Of a stretch of 64,000 nucleotides of DNA, positions 47,390 to 59,246 are shown in pieces. The notes beneath the pieces were generated by a model. The model did no database searches and had not been told where the DNA came from. It saw only the letters and a program-made list of their open reading frames with translations. Source of the stretch: Irpex lacteus (Eukaryota > Basidiomycota > Agaricomycetes > Polyporales > Irpicaceae); NCBI GenBank assembly GCA_001986395.2, contig MQVO02000017.1, positions 186,001 through 250,000 on the forward strand. Direction: 5' to 3'. A program made the translations under genes and the position numbers. Every line of letters begins with the position of its first letter. Within the stretch, counting starts at the first letter, position 1.

Positions 47390-49064
47390 AGCCAGTATTT
47401 CCATCTGGAAGTGCCTATCAAAAGCGTGTCAGATAGCTCTCGTACTCGATGGCCTCAGATGAATTGTACGTACCGCATTCCTGAGCTCACTGACCGCAGA
47501 CTGTATTACATCCAGGATTCGGTAGTCAGCAGGCCAACTTGCCAGGCGTAGCTGTGTAGTACATGGACATCATGATCCCGCACACGCTGTAGTCGCGCGT
47601 ATGCCTACTGAGAAGCTGTCAGTTACGGTTTTACTGCGCGACGGAAATGAAAACGAAATAAGAGATGGAACGGGCTCACCGTGTGAATCAGCAGATAATA
47701 TGTGCCCCATCGGATGGCATGAATAGCGACTGTTGTGGAGAAGAAAGGAAAGTTTACGCTACCAGACGAATGCAGGCAGCGAACACCATTGGATGAATCC
47801 CTCTCTTGGCTCTGCGAGCTTCTGATCACAGGTAGCGTATCTTTTGTCAGCTCTTTGACCGGATTCAAGTGTATAGTATACCTATCTGGACGGGATTCTG
47901 ATGTGAGCCTTAGCAAGCACGCGCGATATGCCAGTCCACGTACCTGAACATCGAGGCTATGAGACATCGTTAAAACAGATCGCAAAGAGTGTCGTTTAGA
48001 GTATTGTGAGAATCAGTACTAGCATCAGTCGAAACGACATGAACGTCAAAACAGGATATGAGGTGCGGGTGCTCTACAGGAATCAAGAGATTTGGATTAG
48101 CTGTCGTTCGAGTGATAGTCGTACGTTTTCAATATAAGTATCGATATTACAGCTCAAGTACAAGTCTATCAAGATTCGTATGGAACCCCGAATGCTTAAC
48201 TCTCTGTAGAAAAGCCAACATCAGTCATCGTAGACGGCCATAGGATCACCATAAACATACCTATCCCCTGGGTTCTGTCCGCATCCTGGTATCTTGACGT
48301 GAACATGGAATACCCGGGCTGTGTGATTTATGCCTATCGGGAGTCGAACATCGAAGAACGTCCTTTCTGAACGCTCATACCGACCAAAGGTTGGGATGAA
48401 CGAACGGAAAGGGCGATTCACAGCGGGAAGTGGTACGATTGAGGTCCAGTCGCATTGAATAGGTCGCAGAGATGATCGCGGATAGTCGGTAATGGTAGGG
48501 AATATGGTATACTGCGCGGTAAAAGTCGTGTTGAGAGGGGCAACATGAGTACTTGAGGCGGACGACTTGAGCACGTTGTAAGTAAGCCACACTTCGCGAG
48601 GCATATAAGAAGTATACGCACCTTGGTATTCCGGACCATAAGTCTCCGTACAACACCCCTCCATCCCTGATCCCAGTCATAACCTCCATCAGTTCGCTAT
48701 GTTTCTTACCGCAAGAAGGCCTTCGCCTTCGTGCCTTGATACTTATCCTCACAACATCGTACAGAAAGGACCATCTCGACGTCCAAAAAGGTTATACATG
48801 TCAATGCTCACAAAGAGAGCAGTCTTGATAGAGTAATGATTGCATGAGGAGAGAGTTGAGAGAGAGGCCAGAACGAGAGGAAGGAAGAGCCGTAAGAGCC
48901 GTAGGCGTCAGTAGCAGCGATAAGACCGGTACTTACCTTGGTAATATTGGTTTCAGACTCCGCAAGTCGAGCGCCAGTGCATTATTTACTCGCTCGTCCT
49001 TATCGCTCCATGCCACTACTTCCGCAACGACCACCAACGAAACCCTCTCACTCACACATGACAT
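47390..49064 (-). pseudogene. Gene 2 family, best-preserved copy
   Basis: Unrecognised. The start exon (ATG at 49064) encodes MSCVSERVSLVVVAEVVAW and ALDLRSLKP and ends at a GTAAGT donor near 48937. Near 48221-48664 a 147-codon frame carries RYERSERTFFDV and the palindrome (48360-48413). The exon 47690-47985 encodes LLRLTSESRPDRYTIHL, SSQSQERDSSNG and NFPFFSTT and ends at a GTGAGC donor. The short exon SAVSELRNA and a canonical GTACGT...CTGAC...CTTCCAG intron follow. A frame change near 48310 and a stop in the exon near 47600 argue against a working gene. Confidence 0.42.
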
Positions 49065-49542
49065 TTCTCAGGCACTCATACAGCCTCTGTTTACCACGAT
49101 TCGGTCGCGCGCGTGCTCTTGGCAGCGAACAACAATACAGGCCTGCTAGCTTCTTTCGATCGCTCCTGATCGTTTTCGTCGACGAGAGCCGGCGTGGGCG
49201 ATGAGGAGAGGTGGAAGGATCACTCGACGTAGGGTGGGCATGTTTCCGTAATGTTGGAAAAAGGTGCGTGGTTGCATTTCCTTTACAAGCAAGCCTCTCA
49301 CTGTCCTCGTAGCTCGCAAGGATAGGGCACGTCAGCTTCTGGATTGCGCATCATCGAACGTTTGGAACCCCGGTACGCCGGTACACGCGCAAGATATCAA
49401 ACCTTCAAGCTTCTAGAGCGATTTGGGGAGATTATTCGGGCTGTTCGCCTCGTTTGGATTGGCGACATGATCGACTCCTGCCAGTCGACAGCTCGTACGT
49501 GAGTGTCCTCATGGAGAAGCTGATTGCGAGGAACTGAAGCAT
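49065..49542. other. Spacer upstream of gene 2
   Basis: Close to 63159-63610 and 25246-25640, including a GC-rich CGCGCGCGTGC segment. Likely promoter side of gene 2. No TATA element stood out and no gene is supported. Confidence 0.35.
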
Positions 49543-49822
49543 CACTGCGTAACCAGTGTCATATTTTCGAAGGAAAAATGCGAGCAACATCGAAAAATAT
49601 GCCAGAAAAATTACTTAATTTGTAGTTACCTTTTCCGGAGTAAAAAGTCAAACTAAAGGTAGATACAAATGTCGGAATTCAATACAGTTTGAGAAAGATG
49701 TTGGAAAAAATCGAGGAAAAACAGCACATCTTTCCGTGTGAAAAGCCGCTGAAAATGTAATCATTTATTCAGTAGCTTTTCTCACATCTTTCCTCTGGAA
49801 AGATGACACTGGTTACGCAGTG
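49543..49822. mobile_element. 280-bp CACTA-type MITE
   Basis: Perfect 20-bp terminal inverted repeats CACTGCGTAACCAGTGTCAT at 49543-49562 and 49803-49822, flanked by CAT on both sides (49540-49542, 49823-49825). Termini starting CACTG and a 3-bp duplication fit the CACTA (CMC) superfamily. The inside is A+T-rich with repeated GAAAAA, GGAAAGATG and CATCTTTCC motifs on both strands, as expected of subterminal repeats. It has no transposase. The homologous spacer at about 63630 shows the empty site, which confirms insertion. Confidence 0.88.
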
Positions 49823-49825
49823 CAT

Positions 49826-51909
49826 GTTTCTGGCGGAGTAGAGCGTGGTTGGATCTGTAAGGTTGTCAGAGAGATGAGGATGGTGAACGCAGCTTACCGC
49901 GGAGGATTTGTCAGAGGTACGTTCGTCCTCTAAATGCAGGCGCTCACATTCGGTGGTTTTCGCAGTGTCAGTGACTATGGACGACCTCAGGATTGTCATC
50001 GATCCAGCCAGCCCATCCCCCCTCTCGCCGACATTGCACCTTGAACCTCGATCCTGATCCTTTCCGCGTTAGCCTCTACTTCTCCACGCTGAACAAGTCT
50101 GGAGGATGCTATTATGCACATATACAGACTCCCCTAACACAAATTGAAGTGTTGTGATCGGATTACTCGATGACTTCAAGCACGCTACCACCGGCGCCTG
50201 TAGAATTGCCTTATGAGGCAATCAGAACACTACTACGCTGCTCAGGCTCATGTTGTCGGTCTCTCGTATTCCCTACAACATAATCTCTCACTGTCGTATT
50301 GCGCCACTCTGCCCTCGTATTTGCATTCCAATTCCTTCGTTCGCTCACTGGCATATCGCCTGTACATCGGCTCGTCGACTCATCACGCCCGCGAAGGTCT
50401 CGCCTTGTCACTTGAGTCTTGTAGTGCACGAAGTCGACATGCCCGTCCATTGTGCTCAACGTTTTGACGTTTTGCGTGCGCCGTCAGTACACTCGGTTCC
50501 TCGGTCTCTTATTCGGCTGCCCTGGCCTCTTCGCTTCTGTCACCGCGATCATCCACCGATCACTCACCGATCACCCTTCGATCTCACCTCGTACGCACCT
50601 CGGAACACCTACACCCATACAAGATCTATCGGGAAGCTCGTGGCCAAGTCCAGCGATACCCGATTTTCCCCTTGATATACCACGATACCAATACCGCTGA
50701 TTTTATGCTGGTTGCCGAGGAGCTTCGAGTCACTAAGGCACGCACCATGGTGGTATGTTCGTTTCTGATTCAAGACCATCTTTGCTGACGGAGATGGTTC
50801 AGCCTTGCAGTTAATACCTTCACTGATATCGACTCTCAAGCCTTCAGCTGCAGAGAATTCCGCGGTAGCTCGTGGTGCCGGTCACATATCGCATTGCACG
50901 GGTGTATCTAGACGAGTAGGGCAAGGCCATCACTGGGGTGGTAATATATGGTGCGTCGAGCTTCGTAAGCTCTAGTTCGTATACCCATCGCAGCCGCCAT
51001 ATAACGTCAAAATTGATGCAAGATCCCTACACGGGTCTCAGAACGACGGCGTCGTGGGCTGGCAAAGAGTAAACGAGGTCTAATTCCGGCACTCATACAG
51101 CACAGTACGTATATCGGTCGTACGACTCGTCATTACAACTGTTCGCCCTCTGACAGACCTTGAGATGAAGGTCGATGGCGAAACGAACACGCAGACGTTG
51201 CCAGAGTGCCGTAGTGTTGGAGATATGTCTCGAATGGATATGCCCTGACATAACTCGTGCGAGGTTCGAAAATAGGTGTGTGACTCGCTTCATACGAGCA
51301 TGCAGACCTTCCTGACCATCCGCACATCACACAGTACAGGAGCCTCGAAACTTGGCGTTGCCACGCTTCACGCGGCCACGGTCTCGGTTTACAATTTTGC
51401 AGTGTAGTAGCCACGAGCATGCTACATGCCTAGTTATTCGTGGGTCGATTGAGAAGTAGGAGAGTCCAAGGCTGTAGACGTTAGGAGGTGTGGGCGTGTG
51501 GTTACATCACGCGTTGATGGTAGAAATTACAGCGAAGAGCAAGTGTGCATATAATTGAAGATAAGTGTGTTCGTATAGTCCCGAGTACATGATATACGTT
51601 GTCCAGGTGTCTTTGCGATGATCATTGATATGTTGTGCGAAGGAGGAGGGTGCAGTACGTATAAAAAAGCGTGAGATAGAGTACTAGTTGTGTCACTTTC
51701 GAGTCGTAATGGCAACAATGATATGGATTTCTAGAATGCAGCGCGCACTGTGGAAGGGAAGCCGATGATGCGTATAGCGACACTAGGCGAGGGCCACTGG
51801 CAGGCCAATGATCGAGACGAAGATTCCCGTTATATGCTGTGTGTTGGCCAGCTACTTAGCCGTTGTATGAATGACTCGGACACAAGGCTGAGGATGCACA
51901 CAAAGGGTG
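49826..51909. other. Spacer with gene 4 relic left of gene G
   Basis: A minus frame at 49826-49999 reads ILRSSIVTDTAKTTE, an island shared with about 37500 and 63800. The MTSS block is at 50170 and HVDFVHYK near 50430. The gene 4 block is at 50841-51300: here the upstream half is open (THLFSNLA, then RVRFAIDLHLKV and DESYDRYTYC) but a TGA follows where other copies read TF.ELD. The 3' flank near 51740-51910 is almost identical to that of gene B. Confidence 0.4.
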
Positions 51910-54209
51910 TCAGTGTACGCTCCCTCGAATCTTCTTCTTGAGCTGCGTCTGAAGTATATGCGAGCTCTTCAAGTATTCCTCGAGCAGACCCGTCTTCGGT
52001 AAGTCTACCCAGATACGGCCTGCCAAGCTGAAATCAGTACTGCGAAGTAGGGCCGATGCAACAGGCCACACACCGTTAGCCTCCAGTGTGTCTAGATCTA
52101 CGCCGACTGCTTTACACTCCTCCTCCTCCTTCTCATACGCGAGAACAAGCTCGATTGTTTCAGTTGCCAGAGTAAGCACTTCAACGAACGGTTCCAAGGA
52201 CTCTCGCAAGCGGTCGAAGGAGTCAAACAATAAGGCAAGGGCGCGGATGATGGGATGGGTCCTGGCGTGATTGACCAGAGCATCCAAGTTGGCGGGAATC
52301 GCTCTCAAGTTGAAGTCGTGGATGTATGCGTGGATGCCCACTACGCTCAGGACGGATGCCAACCGGTCCGTAAAGGCGGTCACTTCTTCGAACACAAAAT
52401 GAAAGGGATGCATGCGCATGGTTGTCGCCTGCTCTGAGATATTGAATCCTGCAAGAGCGACCGACGTCAGTATAGGAAGCGAATAGCGTCATTGCTTGTG
52501 ATACTCACCGATCCACACGTTGGGCACTTCCTCCTGGCCCCACAGCAGTGTCATGAACCTGATCATCCACACACATTCCTCCTCGCTGACTCGATGCAAT
52601 GGGCAATTCGGATTCAACATCAGAGCTGTTAAAGCGAGGTGAACAGTGTCGGTGCACACTCCCTCGGCCCGAATCTCCAGAGCGCGTGGTCTGCGTTGAC
52701 AGACGATCGTACTGGAGGCGTGTGGTAGTATCAGGGGTACTCGGTGCGCATCCCATGTTATCGTATCGAAGATGATATAGGCGGCACACAAAAAGTGTCT
52801 GATGTATTTGATAACATGAGAGAAAGAGGGGAAATGGACATATGTGATCTGAATGTTGTTTCGCAGGAATGAGCTTGGTACGACTAAAGATGGTGATATG
52901 CCCCAGTGGGGTGTGTCGAGCTTCGCAGGATTAAAGCCGGCTGGTACAGGGCCTTCAATGAAGAGCCGTGAAAACTTGCCTTGTATGGCGGGAAGGTAGA
53001 GAAGATGAAGAAATGAGCATTGTCTCTTATAGTGTCGATCAGCCTGTGTCCCCGGGTAGTTATGGTTGACCTGTATGTTTCTGACAAGCTGGTGTACCTG
53101 CGTAAGCCTCGGGCATCCTCCAACGACATATCGTCGGAATATCTCAGCATCCTCAAAAGAGTTGATCTCCAGAGTTTTATCCTGGAAGATATGCTCCCGA
53201 CACCTGTTAGCCCAGAAGCAGCAGACGAGTGAGCACTGTTTGAGGTCAGTCAAGGTATCATTAGGGCTTGGTGTTCCTGATTTGCGTTCCAAATTGTTGA
53301 AGGACCTCTGAGAATCACGATCGACGTTGACGTAGAAGAGTATGTTCTCGAAGAGCTCCGGGGGGATGCGGGCAGCGAGCAATCTTCCCGCCTACGAATA
53401 CAATCAATAAGAAATAATCCCCGTCAGCACGGACAGTGTATGTGAGCACTTTGTGTACTCACCTCGCTTTCCGTCACCACAGGGACAACTTTTTTCGAAT
53501 GCGAATCCCTCAAATAGTGCCATACAGGTCCATCCAGTGACGGCCAACCTGAATCTTGTGCTATTGACCTCTCGTCCTGATTATACCAGCAATAGATTCA
53601 GATCAGCCGTAAAGCCGACGTACACTGATTGACTGAGTACGCACTTCTCTATCAGTCATCGCGCGCGCGACTTCCACTGAGCCTGAAATTGAACCCGACA
53701 ATGGTTTATTCGGCTGTGATGAGAACCGTACTTTTAGTATAACATGCAAGGAATAAACCCGAATAGGTAGGGGAGTACTCACGTCACGTTTCTCCTCATA
53801 TATCGCTTCCATCAGGTTTGCGCCCAAGTACAAGAGCGATTTATTCAGTTGTGGTGAGTATGGCTGTGTCGAGTTTTGCACCAGCGTACTTTTGGTCTAA
53901 CGGAATAAACCCGAATCAGTATAGGTGTATACCGCTCGACTGCGTACTCACATCACGGTTTTCCTCCTCATATATCGCTTCCAATAGGTTTGCGCCCAAG
54001 TATAAGAGTGGTTTATTCAGTTGTGGTGAGTCTCGTATCAGTGTCATCCCAGCCTGATTGCGCTGGCAACCTTGCTATCAATCAAGCCGACGTATGACGC
54101 TTAAATATGTACTCGCCTCGCGTCCTACCACTCTAGATGTCACTTCCACGGCGAAGTCTGAACACGAGTACAATGGTAGGTTATAGAGCTGCGACCTGTC
54201 TTGTATCAT
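51910..54209 (-). CDS. F-box domain protein, tandem copy G, expanded N-terminus (619 aa)
   Basis: Eight exons: 54117-54209, 53952-54053, 53783-53896, 53645-53713, 53463-53576, 52509-53391, 52074-52448 and 51910-52019, total 1860 nt, no stops. Exons 2 and 3 are tandem duplicates (both with PQLNK.LLYLGAN and EAIYEE), and with the 23-codon exon 4 they are found only in this copy. All are phase 0-0, so inclusion or skipping would keep the frame. Intron 1 has a GCGAGT donor; the others are GT. The F-box exon has RIPPELFENILFYV and CSLVCCFWANRC. The last exon ends KKKIRGSVH, like B. An SCF adaptor role is inferred. The start agrees with copies A and H (MIQ). Confidence 0.8.
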
Positions 54210-54325
54210 CGCTGTGTTGGAGGGTTGGCGACGCCGGCCGAGTAGAGAGTGGGAGTTGAGAAACAGCGACATGAGAGAGGCGAGGCGAGAACACAATGAG
54301 TGCGGTTTCCATCGATGGGCTCACC

Positions 54326-54357
54326 ATATATATCCAGGCTCTCCGTTATGCCCGTGG
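54326..54357 (-). promoter_or_regulatory. TATA promoter of gene G
   Basis: CCACGGGCATAACGGAG is followed by GGATATATATGG (54326-54333 core) and ATCGAT on the minus strand, about 120 bp before the ATG at 54209. Confidence 0.55.
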
Positions 54358-54359
54358 GA

Positions 54360-56960
54360 GAGGAACCAATTTTACGACGACGTACGGAAACTTGGATGTT
54401 GGGACGTACAGCCTTCAAACCCTGGATAAATACAACACCATAAGTCACTGTTAGCAGCTCGTAGAATGAGTACTACGTTACGCAGAGCTAGAGTCCCCCA
54501 ACCTCTTCCGAGTCCAGAGGATACCTTCCGGCCACGACTCTAACCGCACTATGCTTTACCTGAGGGAACTTTGGGGGCATGCTAGTCGTCTAGGACATAG
54601 GGACAAGCGTCAGAGTCAGCTTCATCTTCATTGATATCTGGAAGATTGTGTCACATAGTAGTCATACCCGGGACACTCAATTGAAGTCAGCGTACCGTAT
54701 TCCTATCTTCACTGATCAAAGGCTGTATCGGTACCACGATATAGAAGTCAGGAGGCCGCACAACTAGCGTATTTGTGCACCGCAATGAGATTACACCGCC
54801 TTGGCTGCTTGACACGCTGCGTTCAGTCGAAGCAAACTTGTCAATCATGTCTGTCCTTGAACTTTGTACAAGCTGCACGATGAAGGTGTCTATTAATTGA
54901 TGAAAACGTGGATACTTACACTGCCAGCCTGCTTCTCACGCATGCGTTTAGCGGTGGTCCTTGGGAAGTTACGAGAGTTGACATCTCCTTCTGAGCATGC
55001 GGATACTGCGGGGGAGACTTCGACTCAGCGGTGAATTAATGATTGAAAGGTATGTACAAGGATATGCTTTATTGCACGCTACAAGTTGAACGCGGCGATG
55101 CAGAGTGACGCCTATTCGCGAAATCCATCACTAGTCAGACACAACAGAACGGGTCAGCGATAAGTAGATGTCGAATATGTACGACTTATCAGAATTCGAG
55201 AGTAACGGGAACTGACAAGGTCGTACTTCATAGACCCTACGCTGGTGGCAGAGCGTGCGTGTCTTAGTTTCACGTCGATACGAGTTGCTGTTGGAACGAC
55301 GGTGAGCGTACATTGTGAGTATTACGGTCGGTCGAACAAAGGAATAGGTGCATTGATATCAATCGAAACACCCTCGCTGCAAGAAGGTTCAGGTTGGCCA
55401 GCGTAGACGGCCAGCCTGAGACTTTCGCCACGAACGCACCTGTAATAGATTTGTTGCCTCAACCCTGCCTATTCCCTCGTAGCTTGACGTGGACACACAT
55501 TCTACGAGTTGAGCCATCCCATTTGTGGTAAGAGGAGTTGCACATCGACGAACATCCTTTCCGAACGCTCATACCGACCATTGATTGGCATGACAAGTCT
55601 TGATGGCTTTAGCGCGTGCGTTCAAACCGGGAGAGATCAAATACGAGGATGAGACGGCGAAGGGTGCTTGATACAATACATCGAGCTCAGTGTGGCGATG
55701 GTAGGGCGAGCTGTGTCCATGAGATGAATGAGTAGCCAAAGTACATCTGACAGCGCACTAGACGTGTGAGCGACAGGGAGCTGTCAGATACATGTAGACC
55801 TCACGAGTAATGGAAGACATGCATACTACGAGATGCGTTGGAGCTGATTCAGGTGATTCCGTCCTTAGGTGAATGGTCCACTTTTTTGTGTTGCGGCGGT
55901 AAGAGTCGATGCTCGGATACCAAAAGTGGCTGGTACCCGGCCATGCCAACACTTACGGTGAGACGCACCAGGTATGTATTCATTCCGCTAGCGTCGTTGG
56001 CGTAAGATTAGTTATGATAGATGACTTGATTTGGGCGAACGCACATTTCGCAAGCACCCGACCCATCTCGATACCGGCTTCCCATCTCTCAACGCCACTT
56101 CCTCCTCCACTGAATCCGTCGTTCACCGCCGTTTGAGGATCGCTTCGACCTCACGAACGTGCTTTCCGAGCATTCACGCCAACCTAAGGTCGGCATGAAC
56201 GATCGGGAAGGGCGTGGTAGAGGCGATGCAAAGGGATGCTTCAAGCAGGTATCAATGTAACGATCCAAACGTCCCCCTGCGTAAGTTGCTGTGTCGACAA
56301 TACTGCGAAGAAGTCCGACCGGACAGCAGCCGAGCCTGCCCAACGGAGTCAGCACCCATAAACGATTCAACGGATAACGCACCACAGAGCACCTAGAAAA
56401 CGCAATCTCCTAAGATATCTAGGTATGCCATCCCAGCCTGCGGTTTGTATCCTCGTCCAGCACGAATCAGCTCTCGTCGTTCGATGCTCCAGCAGATCTT
56501 CATGGCTTGCGGGCAAAGTCCGTTATCTTCTGTTTGCTTCTTCGGTGATCATCTTTTGCGGAAGTATGTGTATCTAAGCATTAGTGAGCATTTTTTTCTC
56601 CCAGAATATGAAAGCGGAGAGTGGACTACAGTATCGACCAGAGCGACAGATCGAGGTGAGTGGTTGAAAGACTTGCTGGAGAAGTACGCGCCTTATCAGT
56701 GAGAGCGATAAGACTCTGGCTTACCGCCGTAACACCTGATCGTTACTTGGTTTTAAAACCCCGCAGTACAAGCGCTAATGAACTGCTTACTCGTCTGTTA
56801 AGTAACGCATCACTCTCAGGACCACCATCGTTGAATCCTGTGCAACTAGACTCACCATCTTCGTGCGACAACCCATCCCCATTTTGGAGATCTGGCAGCA
56901 CACGCTCTCTCTGAAGGCAGGAGCAAGACACGCCCGCTGACATCTTTCCGTCCGTCCTCA
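54360..56960 (-). pseudogene. Gene 2 family relic upstream of gene G
   Basis: Diverged. A conserved intron donor (GTACGC) lies near 54691 and the exon start near 54640 has lost its MEI codons. A 60-codon frame at 55131-55313 sits at the place of the RPDRYTIHL exon. Two palindromes occur, a left half at 55554-55593 (RYERSERMFVDV frame) and a full one at 56161-56212, so part of the block is duplicated. No intact gene. Confidence 0.33.
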
Positions 56961-59246
56961 TCGTTCCTGTCGACGAACGTCAACGTGGACGATGAGGAGG
57001 GATGGGAAGAAGGTTCGACTGAGACGCTACGGTACATGGAAGGCAGCATATCCCAGGCGAGGATGAGAATGGCTCAGATAGTCTTAGGATGGTGCGACGT
57101 TATGTGAGCAGGTAGCTACGGAGGTGCGTGGGTCGTTTTTTCTGTGTCTGCGAACGATTGACTCAGGCGGTGGTTCTCGTAGTTTGCAAGTGTACTATAC
57201 ATTCTCTTTGGGGCCCCACAACATCGATCTTGGCCCTTGGTTGGCAGGCAGACATCACCTTAGGAAGATTGAGCCTCACCTTTTGTTGGCTCGACGTCAT
57301 CGACGACCCACGTCTTTCCGGGCTCTATTGGTCGGAGTCCTCATGGGAAGCTGCCACCGAGGGATAGTTCGATGCTGATAGAGGTGGGTATTGACGGTTA
57401 TAGGATTGTGAACGTGACGTGTGGAAGAGGAAAGGAGGGTGGTACAAGCAGCTGAGTATGATGACGATGTGAGAGGTGTGTTTGTCCTTCTCCAAATCCA
57501 GATTCAATTCATACCTTAGTGGGCCTTGCACCGACGACAGGCCACTTCTATCTTATCATGGACTCAGCCGTGCCTTCTGTCTCTCCCTCTACCTCGTCTA
57601 CACTGGGCCCAATCTCTCACGTAGGCCCTGTTGGCTACTCCAGACGACAAGTTCACGCCCAAACACTGCTCCTCTCTCTCTTTATGTCCGCGTTCCGTTC
57701 TCCTCCCTTACCCGTAGCACCTTACCCTTGACTTGTCAACTGGGAGAACTCACTGAGCTGTCAACTCGGGCACTGTAGTTTGCGGCGCCGTCGTCGATAT
57801 TTTCGTCCATTCTGCGCAACTTCCAACCTCTCATGCTCCTAAACCCTGGTCTCGACGGTCTCTTACTCGACTGTGCAGGCCTCTTCGCTCCATCGCCGTG
57901 ATCGCCCACCGATCACCTCTCGATCATCCTCGATCGCGGCATTTGCGCACCCATGCACACTCACCCCCCTCCAAGATCAATCGGGAAACTCTACGGGCCA
58001 TGTTCCTGGATCTGACTCAAAGTCTTGCAACGCGATGTTCCCTTGGATAGCACGTTCAAATGGCGTACCGGTTTGATGAACGCACGCGGTCCCGCAGTGA
58101 TGTCGAGTTACGGGCCCGGGGTACGTATCGTGGTATGTACGCTCGTAATTCTTTCAATTATGCTGACAGAGGCAGCCCAGCCAAGTACCTGCCTCCCATC
58201 TGTCGATCTCCCACTCGAGCCTTCAGAGAATGCTACGATTGCTCGAGTCTCGTAGTGGCGGCAACATACTGTGTTTTATGGAACGACTCATCACGAATAG
58301 AGGAACGGTTCACGAACACAGTGACGCGTGGTGCGTTAGCATTCATAGCTGAAGATCATCATGCACGTTTCTCATTACCGTTGTAGGTTAAGATCGACTC
58401 AGGATGTATACATGACCTTCGAGATGACGCGTGCGTGAGTGTGAGATTAGACCATTGACATCGCTACAGTAGGTGAGTTGTCCGTCTTGTCCGTCTCGTT
58501 CCCCCTCTCACAGACAGCGATATCTAGGTTGATAGCGAAGGAAACGCTATGTTTTCGTGAGCCATATAGCTATGCTCACCCAACCGTGCAAAAGCCTAGT
58601 CACACCCTGCACGAGTTTCTCGGGCTTGTTCAGCGTGGAGAATGTGGGGCTGTCTAACCGACCCTACGCCGACGCTTCATACCTTCTGATGGCACTTGGG
58701 ACCCGACGTCGACAATTCCAAAATAGTCTTGGACTACGATGGAGATATTCAGCCAAACATGAGGCTGATACTCCGGTACTCGGCGGTTGTTGTGCAGCTA
58801 TGAGTTGGCGATTTGGAACGAGGGAACATACTTACTCGTTCGGCTGGAGGAGGTTTCATGGGAGGGAAAACGGCGTACAAGAGAGTGTGAATACCATTGC
58901 GAAGAGTATGGTCAGATTTTAGATGAGTGTACATATGTCTGCTACCTATGTAGTATTGAAACAATATCGTTTATGATGTCGGAGAGTTCAGTAATGCTAC
59001 GAAACGGCTTGGGGCGTACTTGGCCTTGCTCGTGTTGCCCTGTAACAATGGTACATAGCGAGTTCAAAATGTAGATACTCAACTGCGAATCAAGTCGGTG
59101 TGGCCGCAGTGCGTAACGACTATGATCGGACTATCCGATATGGCTCGATTATCCGAGGCGATGAACGTTGCATGCTGTGTGAGGGGGTGTGTCCGTTCAC
59201 TGCATGCTTGTTGGAACACCTTGCTGCGATACGGATGTACATGCCT
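56961..59246. other. Most diverged spacer, left of gene H
   Basis: No gene supported. About 57120-57370 is close to 42960-43210. CGATC-type clusters lie near 57895-57945. The gene 4 block is not recognisable beyond short matches near 58120-58180. A plus-strand frame 58557-58922 has no partner in other units. Confidence 0.35.

Noticed and set aside
53463..54116. Region between gene G's first exon and F-box exon as a separate small gene
   Set aside because: Every segment splices in phase 0 into gene G and its flanking exons match A, F and H, so it is better explained as extra exons.
58557..58922. 121-codon plus-strand frame in the spacer left of gene H
   Set aside because: No counterpart in other units, no splice or promoter support, and the length is possible by chance.
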